Counted from the stretch's first letter, positions 19,701 to 27,076 are shown. The stretch is DNA of 49,262 nucleotides from Enhydrobacter aerosaccus (GCA_903832005.1 CAIKZO010000053.1:1-49262); one strand, 5' to 3'. Made by a program: numbers and translations. Notes: generated by a model from the letters alone, not told the origin.

Positions 19701-19940
19701 GAGCTGCAGATGCGGCCCGTGCTGATGACCTGCGCGGCGGCCGCCGTCGGCCTGCTGCCCGCCGCTTTCTCGAGCGCAATCGGCAGCCAGGTCCAGCGGC
19801 CGCTCGCCATCGTCGTGGTTGGCGGCACCCTGCTCGCACCCTTCCTGTTCCTGACCGTGCTGCCAGCGGCGATCGGCGTCTTCTCGCGCCGCGTTCCCAA
19901 GGTCGCGGCGCCGGAAACGACCAGCGTCGAGTCGCCATGA
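16782..19940 (+). CDS. RND efflux pump, heavy-metal (CzcA/HME) type
   Basis: 1052 residues, normal length for an inner-membrane RND proton antiporter. It opens with MHAIVAAALKQRILVIILGV and NIEAYPDPVPP, as in the HME family. The TM4 segment SMGAIDFGIIVDATVIMVEN keeps D394, D400 and E407, matching the proton-relay residues D402/D408/E415 of CzcA. The drug (HAE) pumps have a different arrangement. Two periplasmic porter/docking regions (about 35-335 and 560-870) and twelve helices are evident. The metal cannot be told from sequence: Zn/Co/Cd, Ni or Cu/Ag are all possible. It starts 30 bp after the adaptor gene, and its TGA overlaps the next gene's ATG (ATGA). Confidence 0.94.
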   Translation: MHAIVAAALKQRILVIILGVTMMVGGVFAYRTLNIEAYPDPVPPLVDIITQNPGQSSEEIERYITIPIEIQMAGIPYVQAVRTISLFGLSDVKVQFTYDLTYQQASQYVINRLSQIGTLPNNVQPSLSPTSPIGEIFRYRVVGPPGYTVTDLKTIEDWVLERRFKAIPGVIDVTGWGGKTKTFDITIDLDRLLAYGLTLKQVLDGLNNANINVGANTVNIGPQSAIVRSVGQIRSMDDIRNTMIAAHAGTPILVSDVATVTVGNQPRLGIAGQNEDDDIIQGIVLMRRGAETMPTLQGVLAEVAKINASNILPPGVRIERIYDRSALVDITTHTVLHNMVMGITLIFLIQWLFLGDLRSALIVSATIPFALLFAVVILVLNGESANLLSMGAIDFGIIVDATVIMVENIFRHLAESSHGVAMRTTRPTPDGLAGKAALIFHASTEVTQAIFFAATIIIAGFLPLFTLSGVEGHIFGPMAKTYAYALAGGLLATFTISPALSALLLPDQVSHVETRAVRAIRSVYTRLRDRVIDARRTTLVIGLAVGVCAFLAGSSIGLEFLPKLEEGNMWIRATMPASISLEAGNSYANRMRKLLKGFPEAETVISQHGRPDDGTDSTGFFNAEFFVPLKPFDKWRKGVDKDGLIAEMSDALQKGFPGVEFTFSQYIQDNVQEAASGVKGENSVKVFGPDLEVLAKVGDDIKAALATVPGIEDLAVSASLGQPTIRIDIDRNKAARYGLAPGDINATVQAAIGGQAVGDVYENGSDRHFPMVVRLAPRYRESLEAIQRIPIGAQSDNGGVTQVPLAEVATVQIVSGAFYIYREQQERYVPVKFSVRGRDLGGAVQEAQQRVAEKVKIPGGYRIEWVGEFGNLQNALHRLEVAVPIAIALILLLLYVSFGSLRDTLLAGSAMPMALTGGVFALFIADMPFSISAAIGFVALFGIAAMNGIMVLSCYNRLIDAGQTRDTALRDTCELQMRPVLMTCAAAAVGLLPAAFSSAIGSQVQRPLAIVVVGGTLLAPFLFLTVLPAAIGVFSRRVPKVAAPETTSVESP

Positions 19941-21508
19941 CCGTGCGTCGTCGATCGAAGGTTCGTCGCGTCGCGGCATTCGCTGCCCTGCTCGGCACGG
20001 CGTTGAGCGGCTGCACGGTCGGCCCGGACTTCAAGCGGCCCGAGGCGCCCAAGACCGACGCCTTCCTGCCCGACGCGCCGAGCGAATTCGTCTCGGCCGG
20101 CATTTCCGGCGGCGAGGCCCAATCGCTGGTGCAGGGCCTCGATATTCCCGGCCAGTGGTGGAAGGTCTTCCAGTCGCCGCAGCTCAATGAGCTGATCACA
20201 GGAGCGCTGCGCGCCAATCCCGATGTGCAGGCCGCGGTTGCCGGCCTCAAGATCGCGCAAGAGAACGCGCGGGCCCAGCGCGCGACGCTGTTTCCGACCG
20301 TCCAGGGCGGCTTGGGCGCCTCGCAGAATCAGACGCCGAACAGCCTGTCGCCGGCCACGGCCTCCGGCGCCACGGTCTACAGTCTCTTCACCGCGGGCCT
20401 CACGATCAGCTACGGGCTCGACCTGTGGGGCGGCAATCGCCGGCAGATCGAATCGTTCGAGGCGCTGGCCGAGGCGCAGTGCTTCCAGCTCGAAGGTGCT
20501 TATCTTTCGCTCGCGTCCAATGTCGTGGCCGCCGCCGTCCAGGAAGCAGCACTTCGCGCGCAGATCGAGGCCACCCAGCGCATCATCGCCGCCCAACGCG
20601 AGACGCTCGACATCCTGCAGCGCCAATCCGGACTGGGTGCGATCCCCGGCGGCGACGTCGCGACCCAGCAGGCGGCCCTGGCCCAGGCGGAAGCCACCCT
20701 GCCGCCGTTGCAGAAGCTGCTCGCCCAGCAGCGCAACCTTCTCGCCGCCCTCACCGGCCGCTTCACCGACAAGAACCTGATCGAACGGTTCCAGCTCACC
20801 GACCTCAAGCTGCCGCAGGAATTGCCGCTCAGCCTGCCGTCGCGCATGGTCGAGCAGCGTCCCGACGTGCGCGCCGCCGAGGCCAACCTCCACTCGTCGA
20901 GCGCACTGGTCGGCGTCTCGATCGCCAACCAGTTGCCGCAGATCACGCTGGGTGCGGGGATCAACAGCCAGGCGCTGACCGCCGACACGCTGTTTGGCCC
21001 CGGCCTCGTCGGGTCGCTGATCGGCGTGAACATCCTGCAGACGATCATCGACGGCGGTGCGCTGGCCGCCAAGAAGCGCGCGGCTATCGCGGGGCTCGAA
21101 ATGGCCGATGCGCAGTATCGCTCGGTCGTGATCGGCGCCTTCCGCAATGTCGCCGATTCGTTGCGCGCCCTGGAATACGACGCGATCACCCTGAAGGCCG
21201 CCGTTGCCGCCGAACAGGCTTCGGCCACCAGCCTCGACATCGCCCAGCGCCGTCTCGCGCTCGGCGACACGACCTATGTGTTCGTCCTGCTGGCGCAGCT
21301 CACCTATCAGCAATCGCTGCTGGTGCGCGTGCAGGCGCAGGCCGCCCGCCTCACCGACACCGCGGCGCTCTTCCAGGCGCTAGGCGGTGGCTGGTGGAAC
21401 CGCGACAAGGAAGTGCCGGAAGCCGAGCGCCTGCGCTGCCGTCCGCCGTCGGCCAAACCCGCCACCGGCAAACCCGTCACCGACAAGCCGGTTGCCCAGG
21501 CGCGGTAG
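19937..21508 (+). CDS. Outer-membrane efflux lipoprotein (NodT/TolC family)
   Basis: 523 residues. Signal peptide with lipobox ALSGC, lipidated Cys26, then TVGPDFKRPEAP, the usual start of NodT-family channels. Two OEP repeats are visible (NELITGALRANPDVQAAVAGLKIAQ and the second beginning near RPDVRAAEANLHSSSALVGVSIANQLPQI), ending in TYVFVLLAQLTYQQSLL. It forms the outer-membrane channel of the tripartite pump. The unusual tail is rich in Pro/Lys/Ala with a GKPVTDKPV-like repeat. Translationally coupled to the pump gene through ATGA. Confidence 0.94.
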   Translation: MTVRRRSKVRRVAAFAALLGTALSGCTVGPDFKRPEAPKTDAFLPDAPSEFVSAGISGGEAQSLVQGLDIPGQWWKVFQSPQLNELITGALRANPDVQAAVAGLKIAQENARAQRATLFPTVQGGLGASQNQTPNSLSPATASGATVYSLFTAGLTISYGLDLWGGNRRQIESFEALAEAQCFQLEGAYLSLASNVVAAAVQEAALRAQIEATQRIIAAQRETLDILQRQSGLGAIPGGDVATQQAALAQAEATLPPLQKLLAQQRNLLAALTGRFTDKNLIERFQLTDLKLPQELPLSLPSRMVEQRPDVRAAEANLHSSSALVGVSIANQLPQITLGAGINSQALTADTLFGPGLVGSLIGVNILQTIIDGGALAAKKRAAIAGLEMADAQYRSVVIGAFRNVADSLRALEYDAITLKAAVAAEQASATSLDIAQRRLALGDTTYVFVLLAQLTYQQSLLVRVQAQAARLTDTAALFQALGGGWWNRDKEVPEAERLRCRPPSAKPATGKPVTDKPVAQAR

Positions 21509-21526
21509 TCGTCGCTAAAGGAGGAC

Positions 21527-22324
21527 ATGTCCTCCCCCGACCAGATGATCGACCTCGGCGACCGCACCTTGCGGGTGCGCCGGCTCGTGCCCCAGAAGAG
21601 CGACGGTCTCGAGCGCACGACCCTGGTCTTCCTGCACGAGGGCTTGGGCTGCATCGAGATGTGGCGCGATTTCCCGCAGAAGCTTTGCGACGCCACCGCC
21701 TGCAATGGCCTGGTCTACGATCGCACGAGCTACGGCCAATCGAGCCCGTGGCCCAGCGATCCAGGCGTGCACTACATGGAGATCGAGGCCGACGAGGTGC
21801 TGCCCAAGCTGCTGGCAGCCTGTGGGATCGAGGATTGCGTGCTGGTCGGCCACAGCGACGGCGGCACCATCGCCCTCAATTACGCCGCGGCCGATCCCGA
21901 GCCGCTGCGCGCCGTGGTGACGCTCGCGGCGCACGCGATCAACGAACCGATCTGCACTGCCGCCATCCATCGGGCGCGCGAGTCCTTCGCCGCGGGCGAT
22001 CTGCGGCGGTTGCTTCTCAGATTCCACGGTGACAACGTCGATCGCGCCTTTCACCTGTGGTCGGACGCCTGGGTGGCGCCGGGCTTCGAGCCGATGGACG
22101 CCAACCGCCGCCTGCCCGGCGTGCAGGTGCCCGTGCAGGCGATCCAGGGCGAAGACGACGACTACGGCAGCGAGCTGCAGCTCGGCATCATCGCCGGCAA
22201 GGTCGGCGGCTATTGCGAGACGCGGCTGATCCCGGGCTGCGGCCACAATCCGCACCTGCAGCAGCAGGCGCACGTCGTGTCGGAGATCGCCCGTTTCGTG
22301 ATGCCGCTGGCCCTGGCCGGCTAG
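21527..22324 (+). CDS. Alpha/beta hydrolase
   Basis: 265 residues. Hydrolase fold with the oxyanion region LVFLHEGLG, nucleophile elbow GHSDGG (S110), acid in IQGEDDDYG and histidine in PGCGHNPH. LVYDRTSYGQSSP is typical of the esterase/haloalkane-like group. A perfect AAAGGAGG ribosome site lies 7 nt before the ATG, so it can be expressed strongly and independently. Its stop codon shares the CTAG at 22321-22324 with the convergent TusA-MetE fusion gene. Substrate unknown. Confidence 0.9.
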   Translation: MSSPDQMIDLGDRTLRVRRLVPQKSDGLERTTLVFLHEGLGCIEMWRDFPQKLCDATACNGLVYDRTSYGQSSPWPSDPGVHYMEIEADEVLPKLLAACGIEDCVLVGHSDGGTIALNYAAADPEPLRAVVTLAAHAINEPICTAAIHRARESFAAGDLRRLLLRFHGDNVDRAFHLWSDAWVAPGFEPMDANRRLPGVQVPVQAIQGEDDDYGSELQLGIIAGKVGGYCETRLIPGCGHNPHLQQQAHVVSEIARFVMPLALAG

Positions 22325-23835
22325 CTTCGGCGCAGGTTCTCGACGGCCCGGGCGATGACCGCGAGCTTGGTCTCGGCGGAGGAAGTGCTGCAGATCGGGT
22401 TGTCGGCGAAAGTGGCGAAGCCGCAATCCGGATGCAGCAGCAGGCGCTCCTTGCCGAACAGGCCGATGGCGGCGGCGATCTTGGCCGTCACTTCTTCGAG
22501 GCTCTCGGCCTCGTGGTGCTTCTGGTTGACGACGCCGATGCCGATCCTCGCATCGTCGGGCAACGCGCGCAGGATCTCCATTTCACCGGCGCGTGGCGTG
22601 CACATCTCCAGCAGGTAAGCGCCGACCTTCATTTCCCGCAGCGTCGCCAGCAGGGGCTCGTAGCTACCGGTCAGCGCCACGCTCTCATCGGGCGTCCAGT
22701 TGCCGCGGCAAACATGAAGCGCCGTGCGTTCGCGCGGCATGCCGTCCAGGACCGCGTTCACCAGGTCGCGCGCGAAGCCCAGCTCGTACGCGGGTTCGCG
22801 CGATTCCGATAGCGCGCCGCACATGAAGCTCGGCCGGCTCTTCGGCCCGCTGAACACGACTTCCGACAGCACCGGCTCGTCGAACTGGACGACCGTGACA
22901 CCGGCGTCGATCAGGCTGGCGAGCTCCGCGCGCAGGGCCGTCACGATGTCTTCGCTGAGCTGCTCGCGGGTGTCGTAAGCGCGCTCGGACAGGCACTCCA
23001 TCCACATGGTGCGCGTCAGCAGATACGGCCCCGGCAGCGCCACCTTGATCGGCTTGCCGGTGAGCGTGCGCAGGAAGTCGAACTCGTGCCCGACCAGCGG
23101 CCGGGTGCGCGCGATGCGGCCCAGCACCGCCGGATGCCGGACATCGGCCGCCGGAATGTCCAATGCGCGCAGTTCGCGCTCGAACTCCTCCGGATCGTCG
23201 ACCAGCGGCAGCAGATCGGTGAGCGGGATGAGCTGGCAATTGTCGAGACGCTGGGCGACGAAGCTGGCGTAGCTGTCGCGCCGCTGCTCGCCATCGGTCA
23301 TCAGATCGACGCCGGCGCGGTCCTGCGCCGCCGCGATCAGCCGCACCGCATCGTTTGCCGTCTCATGGAACGCCGCTTCGTCGAGTCGGCCTTCGACATG
23401 GGCGTGCATCGCTTCGACCATCCAGCGTGGGCGCGGCCAGCTGCCGATGCCGGTCACGGCAAGAGCGGGGAGCGGCGCCACCGCGACCGGCGCAACGGGA
23501 CGCGCTTGCGGCGCTGCGGTCGGCGGTGGCGCTGACACAGCCGCCACAGGCCGCGGCTCGACCTTCCCACGCTCCGCCATCTTGCCCTTGCAGACGAGGA
23601 AGCTGCGCTGCTTGCCCTCCTTGGTGAAGGACACGAGATCGTTGGACGTCATCCGGCACCAGGCCGGCAGATCCTCGTCGACCGAAATCTCGGTCGAGCG
23701 GATCTCGAGCAGCTGGCCGCGCGGCATCGGATCGATGTGCTTGCGGATCAGCAGCAGAAGGCCGTTGCCGCAGTCGAGGTCGCCGCCATCGAAACTAACG
23801 TCCGGCGCGAAAGGATGTTGGTCCTGGGGCTTCAT
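22321..23835 (-). CDS. TusA-like domain fused to core-MetE (cobalamin-independent methionine synthase-like) methyltransferase
   Basis: 504 residues in three parts. Residues about 15-85 are a TusA-like sulfur-carrier domain (DLDCGNGLLLLIRKHID, then DLPAWCRMTSNDLVSF) in which the usual CPxP motif is replaced by C22-G-N-G; C60 and C82 are also present. Residues 88-123 are a Pro/Ala linker. Residues 124-504 are the C-terminal barrel of MetE alone (TGIGSWPRPRWMVEAM, VDLMTDGEQRRDSY, ALPGPYLLTRTMW). Its zinc ligands are intact: H374 and C376 (LHVCRGNW), E410 (LLEMCTPRAGEM) and C471 (HPDCGFATF). The folate-binding N-terminal half of full MetE is missing. Known: core-MetE proteins move methyl groups to or from thiols without folate. 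Inferred: the carrier domain offers or accepts a sulfur or thiol at the zinc site. The start overlaps the ATPase stop (ATGA). Last gene of a six-gene unit. Confidence 0.88.
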   Translation of the reverse strand: MKPQDQHPFAPDVSFDGGDLDCGNGLLLLIRKHIDPMPRGQLLEIRSTEISVDEDLPAWCRMTSNDLVSFTKEGKQRSFLVCKGKMAERGKVEPRPVAAVSAPPPTAAPQARPVAPVAVAPLPALAVTGIGSWPRPRWMVEAMHAHVEGRLDEAAFHETANDAVRLIAAAQDRAGVDLMTDGEQRRDSYASFVAQRLDNCQLIPLTDLLPLVDDPEEFERELRALDIPAADVRHPAVLGRIARTRPLVGHEFDFLRTLTGKPIKVALPGPYLLTRTMWMECLSERAYDTREQLSEDIVTALRAELASLIDAGVTVVQFDEPVLSEVVFSGPKSRPSFMCGALSESREPAYELGFARDLVNAVLDGMPRERTALHVCRGNWTPDESVALTGSYEPLLATLREMKVGAYLLEMCTPRAGEMEILRALPDDARIGIGVVNQKHHEAESLEEVTAKIAAAIGLFGKERLLLHPDCGFATFADNPICSTSSAETKLAVIARAVENLRRS

Positions 23836-24587
23836 GGCGCACTCGCGTTTCCGTAAAGATTGTCGAAGGCGGCTTCGTCGAAATGGGCGGTCGGCATGTC
23901 GATCGCAACCCGGCCCTGCGACAGGCCAACGATGCGATCAGCATAGGCGCGCGCCAGATGGACCTGATGCAGGCTGCAGACGACGCCCACGCCTTCCGTG
24001 CGGACGATGCCGCGCAAGAGTTCGAGAACGCCGACGCTCGCGTTGGGATCGAGACTGGCGACCGGTTCGTCGGCCACGATCAGGACCGGCCTCTGCGCCA
24101 GGGCGCGCGCGATCGCCACCCGCTGCTGCTGACCGCCGGACAGGGTATCGGCGCGCTGCAGCGCCTGGTCGAGCAGGCCGACCCGTTCCAGGCATTCGAG
24201 GGCGATCAAACGGTCGGAACGGCTGAAACGGCGCAGCCAGCCACGCCACGCGGCGACATGGCCCAACCTGCCGGCCAGCACATTCTCCAAAGCATTGAGA
24301 CGATTCACGAGATTGAACTGCTGGAACACGACGGCGACGCGTCGACGTGCGCGGCCGTGCAAGCTGCCGATCTCCTCGCCGTCGATGCGCACCGTCCCGT
24401 CATCAGGCGCGAGAAGACCGGTCATGCAACGGAAAAGCGTGGTCTTGCCGGCGCCGCTGGGACCCAACACCGCCACGAACTCATGCTCGGCCACGGCGAA
24501 GCTCACGTCGCGAATGGCAGCATGGCCCGCGAAAGCCTTGCTGACGCCCTGGGCGGCAAGCCGCGGCGTGTTGGCGACCGTGGTCAT
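23832..24587 (-). CDS. PhnC-type ABC transporter ATPase
   Basis: 251 residues. Walker A GPSGAGKT (42-49), Q-loop and PhnC-like stretch VVFQQFNLVNRLNALENVLAGRLG, signature LSGGQQQRVAIA, Walker B VLIVADEPVASLD and switch CSLHQ. The FNLV...NVLAGRLG stretch is the strongest mark of phosphonate/phosphite-type importers. No C-P lyase or phosphonatase gene accompanies it; the neighbours concern sulfur and methyl transfer, so the substrate may not be a phosphonate. The ATG at 24587 overlaps the permease stop (ATGA), and the gene's stop overlaps the start of the TusA-MetE fusion. Confidence 0.93.
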   Translation of the reverse strand: MTTVANTPRLAAQGVSKAFAGHAAIRDVSFAVAEHEFVAVLGPSGAGKTTLFRCMTGLLAPDDGTVRIDGEEIGSLHGRARRRVAVVFQQFNLVNRLNALENVLAGRLGHVAAWRGWLRRFSRSDRLIALECLERVGLLDQALQRADTLSGGQQQRVAIARALAQRPVLIVADEPVASLDPNASVGVLELLRGIVRTEGVGVVCSLHQVHLARAYADRIVGLSQGRVAIDMPTAHFDEAAFDNLYGNASAP

Positions 24588-25399
24588 ACGAGCTTACGGC
24601 GCAGCCAGCCGGAGAGCTGGTCGAGTACGGTCACGACGACGAGGATCACCGCGATGATCGTGAACAGTCGCGCGAAATCGAGCAGGTCCATGCTGTTCTT
24701 CAGTTCCTGGCCGATGCCGCCCGCACCCACGACGCCCAGCACGGTCGAGGCGCGCACGTTGAACTCCCACCAGAACAGCGTGGTCGACAGCAGGACCGGC
24801 AACACGTCCGGCACCAGCGCATAGGCAATCGCGGTGAAGTGCCCCGCGCCGGTCGTGCGCACCGCCTCGAAGGGACCGAGGTTGGCGTTCTCGATGTGGT
24901 CGGCAAAGAATTTCGCGGCGCTTCCCCACGTATGGAGCGCGATGCCCAGGACGCCGGCGAACGGTCCCAGTCCGACGGCGGCCACGAACAACAGCGCAAA
25001 GACGAACGAATCGATGCCGCGCAGCGCATTGAGGAACCAGCGCGCGGGATAATAGAGGCTGGGCCACGGCGTGATGTTGCGGCTCGCCAGGATTGCCATG
25101 GGAAGCGCCAGCAACGTCGCCAGCGTCGTGCCGATCGCAGCCATCGCCACCGTTTCGGCGGTGCGATAGGCAAACAATGGTATCTCGTCGACCTTGGGCG
25201 GCCACGCCGTCGCGATCCAGTGGCCGAGCTTGGGCAATCCGACCGCGAGCTTCTGCAGATCGATGCCGGCCAGGTCCCACGACACGACATAGAATGCGAG
25301 CACGACGGCACAGACGATCCAGAGACGAATGCGGCGGGCCGTGAAGCCCCGCCGCATCCTGTCCATGTCGTCGAGCGCCTGTTCGGCGCGGCTGACCAT
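24584..25399 (-). CDS. PhnE-type ABC transporter permease
   Basis: 271 residues from the ATG at 25399, which overlaps the binding-protein stop by one base (TGATG). About six membrane helices (IRLWIVCAVVLAFYVVS first). The permease signature is in TAETVAMAAIGTTLATLLALPMAILASRNITP, RGIDSFVFALLFVAAVGLGPFAGVLGIALHT and the EAA loop ENANLGPFEAVRTTGAGHFTAIAYALVPDVLP. The end (FNVRASTVLGVVGAGGIGQEL) is diagnostic for PhnE-like permeases. Forms the membrane channel of the importer with the flanking ATPase and receptor. Confidence 0.94.
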   Translation of the reverse strand: MVSRAEQALDDMDRMRRGFTARRIRLWIVCAVVLAFYVVSWDLAGIDLQKLAVGLPKLGHWIATAWPPKVDEIPLFAYRTAETVAMAAIGTTLATLLALPMAILASRNITPWPSLYYPARWFLNALRGIDSFVFALLFVAAVGLGPFAGVLGIALHTWGSAAKFFADHIENANLGPFEAVRTTGAGHFTAIAYALVPDVLPVLLSTTLFWWEFNVRASTVLGVVGAGGIGQELKNSMDLLDFARLFTIIAVILVVVTVLDQLSGWLRRKLV

Positions 25400-26277
25400 C
25401 ACGCCTTCGGCTTGATCTTGCCGACGGCGATGCCCGCTTTCTCGATCGTCTCGTAGGCCTTGTGATCCGAGACCACAAAGCCGGTGTAACGTGGCGGCAG
25501 CAGGGTCTTGGCCTGGTCGACGGTAATCGCAGCCAGTATCTTCTGCACCTGGGCGCTCTGTTCCTTGGCCGCCGTCGACGGCAGGACGATGGCGTCGTTC
25601 GGCAGCGGCGCCGACGTCCAGATGATCTTGTTGGCATCGGCCTTCACCTGGCCGCCCGCGATCATGGTGTTGCGGTTGCGATCGAAGTCGGTCGCCATGT
25701 CGACCTGGCCCGTGCTCACGGCGATCTCGTTGGCCGCGTGCGTCGCGCCTTCGCTGTATTTCCAGTAGGCCTTCGGATCGATCTTCCAGACCTCCTTGGC
25801 GTAGAAGGTCGGCACCAGCCAGCCCGAGGTCGAACCGACGTCGGCGAACGACATCGACTTGCCCTTGGTATCGTCGGGGAACTTGTTCACGACGAGGTCC
25901 GGCCGCGCGATGATGATGCCGTAGTAGACCGGCTTGTCGTCGTACTTGACGGTGGCGACGGCCTGGCAGTTGGTCGCTGCGTTGGCGATGATGTAGCCCC
26001 ACGGCCCCATCCAGGCGAGATCGAGCTGGCCCGAGCCCATGGCCACGGCCATGCCCGCCCAGTCGGTCGTCGCGACGAGATCGAAGTCGACGCCGAGTTC
26101 CTTCGCCAGATGGGCGAACAGCGGCGTGTAGGCCTTCTTGGTGTCCTCGGGATTGGGCAGCAGCGGCCCCACCCCGAAGTGCATCTTCTTCTTGGTCTGC
26201 GCCACCAGCGGCGCCGCGACCGAGGCGACGGCAAGGCCTGCCGTCCCGGCGATGAAGCGTCGGCGATTGCTGCTCAT
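25399..26277 (-). CDS. PhnD-type periplasmic substrate-binding protein
   Basis: 292 residues from the ATG at 26277; upstream in-frame codons are out-of-frame DsrE gene. The N-terminus NRRRFIAGTAGLAVASVAAPLVAQ is a twin-arginine signal. The mature part is a PhnD-like receptor: FGVGPLLPNPEDTKKAYTPLFAHLAKELG, MGSGQLDLAWMGPWGYIIA, and the anion-binding loop GSTSGWLVP (S149-T150-S151) that holds the oxyanion in PhnD relatives. A YWKYSEGATHAANEIAVSTGQVDMA block follows. The oxyanion loop suggests a phosphonate, phosphite, sulfonate-like or similar small anion. It lies 2 bp after the DsrE-like gene and is coupled to the permease gene downstream. Confidence 0.92.
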   Translation of the reverse strand: MSSNRRRFIAGTAGLAVASVAAPLVAQTKKKMHFGVGPLLPNPEDTKKAYTPLFAHLAKELGVDFDLVATTDWAGMAVAMGSGQLDLAWMGPWGYIIANAATNCQAVATVKYDDKPVYYGIIIARPDLVVNKFPDDTKGKSMSFADVGSTSGWLVPTFYAKEVWKIDPKAYWKYSEGATHAANEIAVSTGQVDMATDFDRNRNTMIAGGQVKADANKIIWTSAPLPNDAIVLPSTAAKEQSAQVQKILAAITVDQAKTLLPPRYTGFVVSDHKAYETIEKAGIAVGKIKPKA

Positions 26278-26279
26278 GA

Positions 26280-26642
26280 TCAGTAGCTCACGCTCGGACA
26301 GGCATCGCCCATGAACTCGACCAGCTTCGCGCCGCCGACCACGACGGCGCCGTCGACCAGGTTGTTCTCGTCGAGCTTGCGCTTCTTGAAGCAGGGCGAG
26401 CACACGAAAATCTCGCCGCCGGCTTCGACGAAGTTCTTCATCAGGTCCTTGAGCGGCGCGAAACCTTCCTCGTGGATGCCGTCGCTGTATCCCTTCTGCG
26501 ACAGGCGCGTGCCTTCGATCGACAGGAAGACCATCGTCTTTTTGTCCGACGCCACCGCGGCGTTGGCGACGACGAAGGCCACCGTGGCCTTGTCGGTGTC
26601 GTTCTTGGCATTGGTCAGGCTGACCACGAATTTACCGGGCAT
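26280..26642 (-). CDS. DsrE/DsrF-like sulfur-relay family protein
   Basis: 120 residues, the size of a single DsrE-like domain. Rossmann-like start MPGKFVVSLTNAKNDTDKATVAF, middle KKTMVFLSIEGTRL and a C81-S-P-C84 motif (EIFVCSPCFKKR), then a further cysteine near the end (GDACPSVSY, C115). In this family cysteines at the CxPC loop or near the C-terminus carry persulfide sulfur or pass it to TusA. AAGGAG precedes the ATG. It lies 30 bp after the TusA-like gene and 2 bp before the binding-protein gene, so it is firmly in the operon. Acts in the cytosol; the partner is presumably one or both TusA-like domains here. Confidence 0.88.
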   Translation of the reverse strand: MPGKFVVSLTNAKNDTDKATVAFVVANAAVASDKKTMVFLSIEGTRLSQKGYSDGIHEEGFAPLKDLMKNFVEAGGEIFVCSPCFKKRKLDENNLVDGAVVVGGAKLVEFMGDACPSVSY

Positions 26643-26672
26643 TTCGTTTCTCCTTTTTCACTCTGGTTGTCG

Positions 26673-26933
26673 TCAGGTCCAATCCATTCGCGACCGGATC
26701 CAGAAGCTCCTGGTCTCCGGGTCGTGATGGAGAAGCTCGTTGTGGGTGAGGCGGCACCAGGCCGGCAGGTCCTGCGGCGCACCGATGTCGAGCGCGATCA
26801 CCTTGAGCACGCGGCCAGGCATCGCCCGCAGCCGCTTGCGCAGATCGAGCACGAGCGTGCCGCAGCCGAGCTCACCGGCATTCCATTCATCGTCGGCGCG
26901 CAGCAAAGCGCTATCGCCTGGCATCAGGTGCAC
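26673..26933 (-). CDS. Stand-alone TusA-like sulfur-carrier protein
   Basis: 86 residues from GTG 26933 (an ATG at 26924 is equally possible; neither has a strong ribosome site). Compact TusA-like fold with GELGCGTLVLDLRKRLRAMPGRVLKVIALD and DLPAWCRLTHNELLHH. The canonical CPxP is replaced by C24-G-T-L, and C60 lies in the DLPAWCR motif. The same two features, at nearly the same positions (C22 and C60), recur in the N-terminal domain of the fusion protein at the other end of the operon. Presumably a cytosolic sulfur carrier, unless the variant motif binds something else. First gene of the six-gene unit. Confidence 0.82.
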   Translation of the reverse strand: MHLMPGDSALLRADDEWNAGELGCGTLVLDLRKRLRAMPGRVLKVIALDIGAPQDLPAWCRLTHNELLHHDPETRSFWIRSRMDWT

Positions 26934-27047
26934 CAGTTGTCGAAACTCTTGCGGGAAGAAGCAGGCTTTCGTCGGAGGGACGCCTCACCCGATCAGGGGC
27001 GGCTGCAGCTCTCACGGAGCATGGCGGACCGACGTGTCGCTGGCGTG

Positions 27048-27076
27048 AAGTTAGGAGCGGTGCGTTCGCCGGTCAA
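27048..27076 (-). promoter_or_regulatory. Predicted promoter of the TusA-DsrE-PhnDEC-MetE operon
   Basis: Minus strand TTGACC (27076-27071), exact 17-bp spacer, TAACTT (27053-27048). The -35 box matches consensus at 5 of 6, the -10 only at 3 of 6. The start would fall near 27040, leaving a leader of about 110 nt before the TusA-like start. The remaining 26934-27150 gap shows no gene I can support. Confidence 0.35.

Noticed and set aside
23832..26277. Naming the importer phnCDE as a phosphonate transporter
   Set aside because: The family resemblance is real, but no phosphonate-breaking enzyme is present and the neighbours point to sulfur or methyl chemistry, so the substrate is left open.
26934..27047. 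SAM, SAH or cobalamin riboswitch before the TusA-like gene
   Set aside because: I looked for the conserved cores and did not find a convincing match; kept only as an open question.
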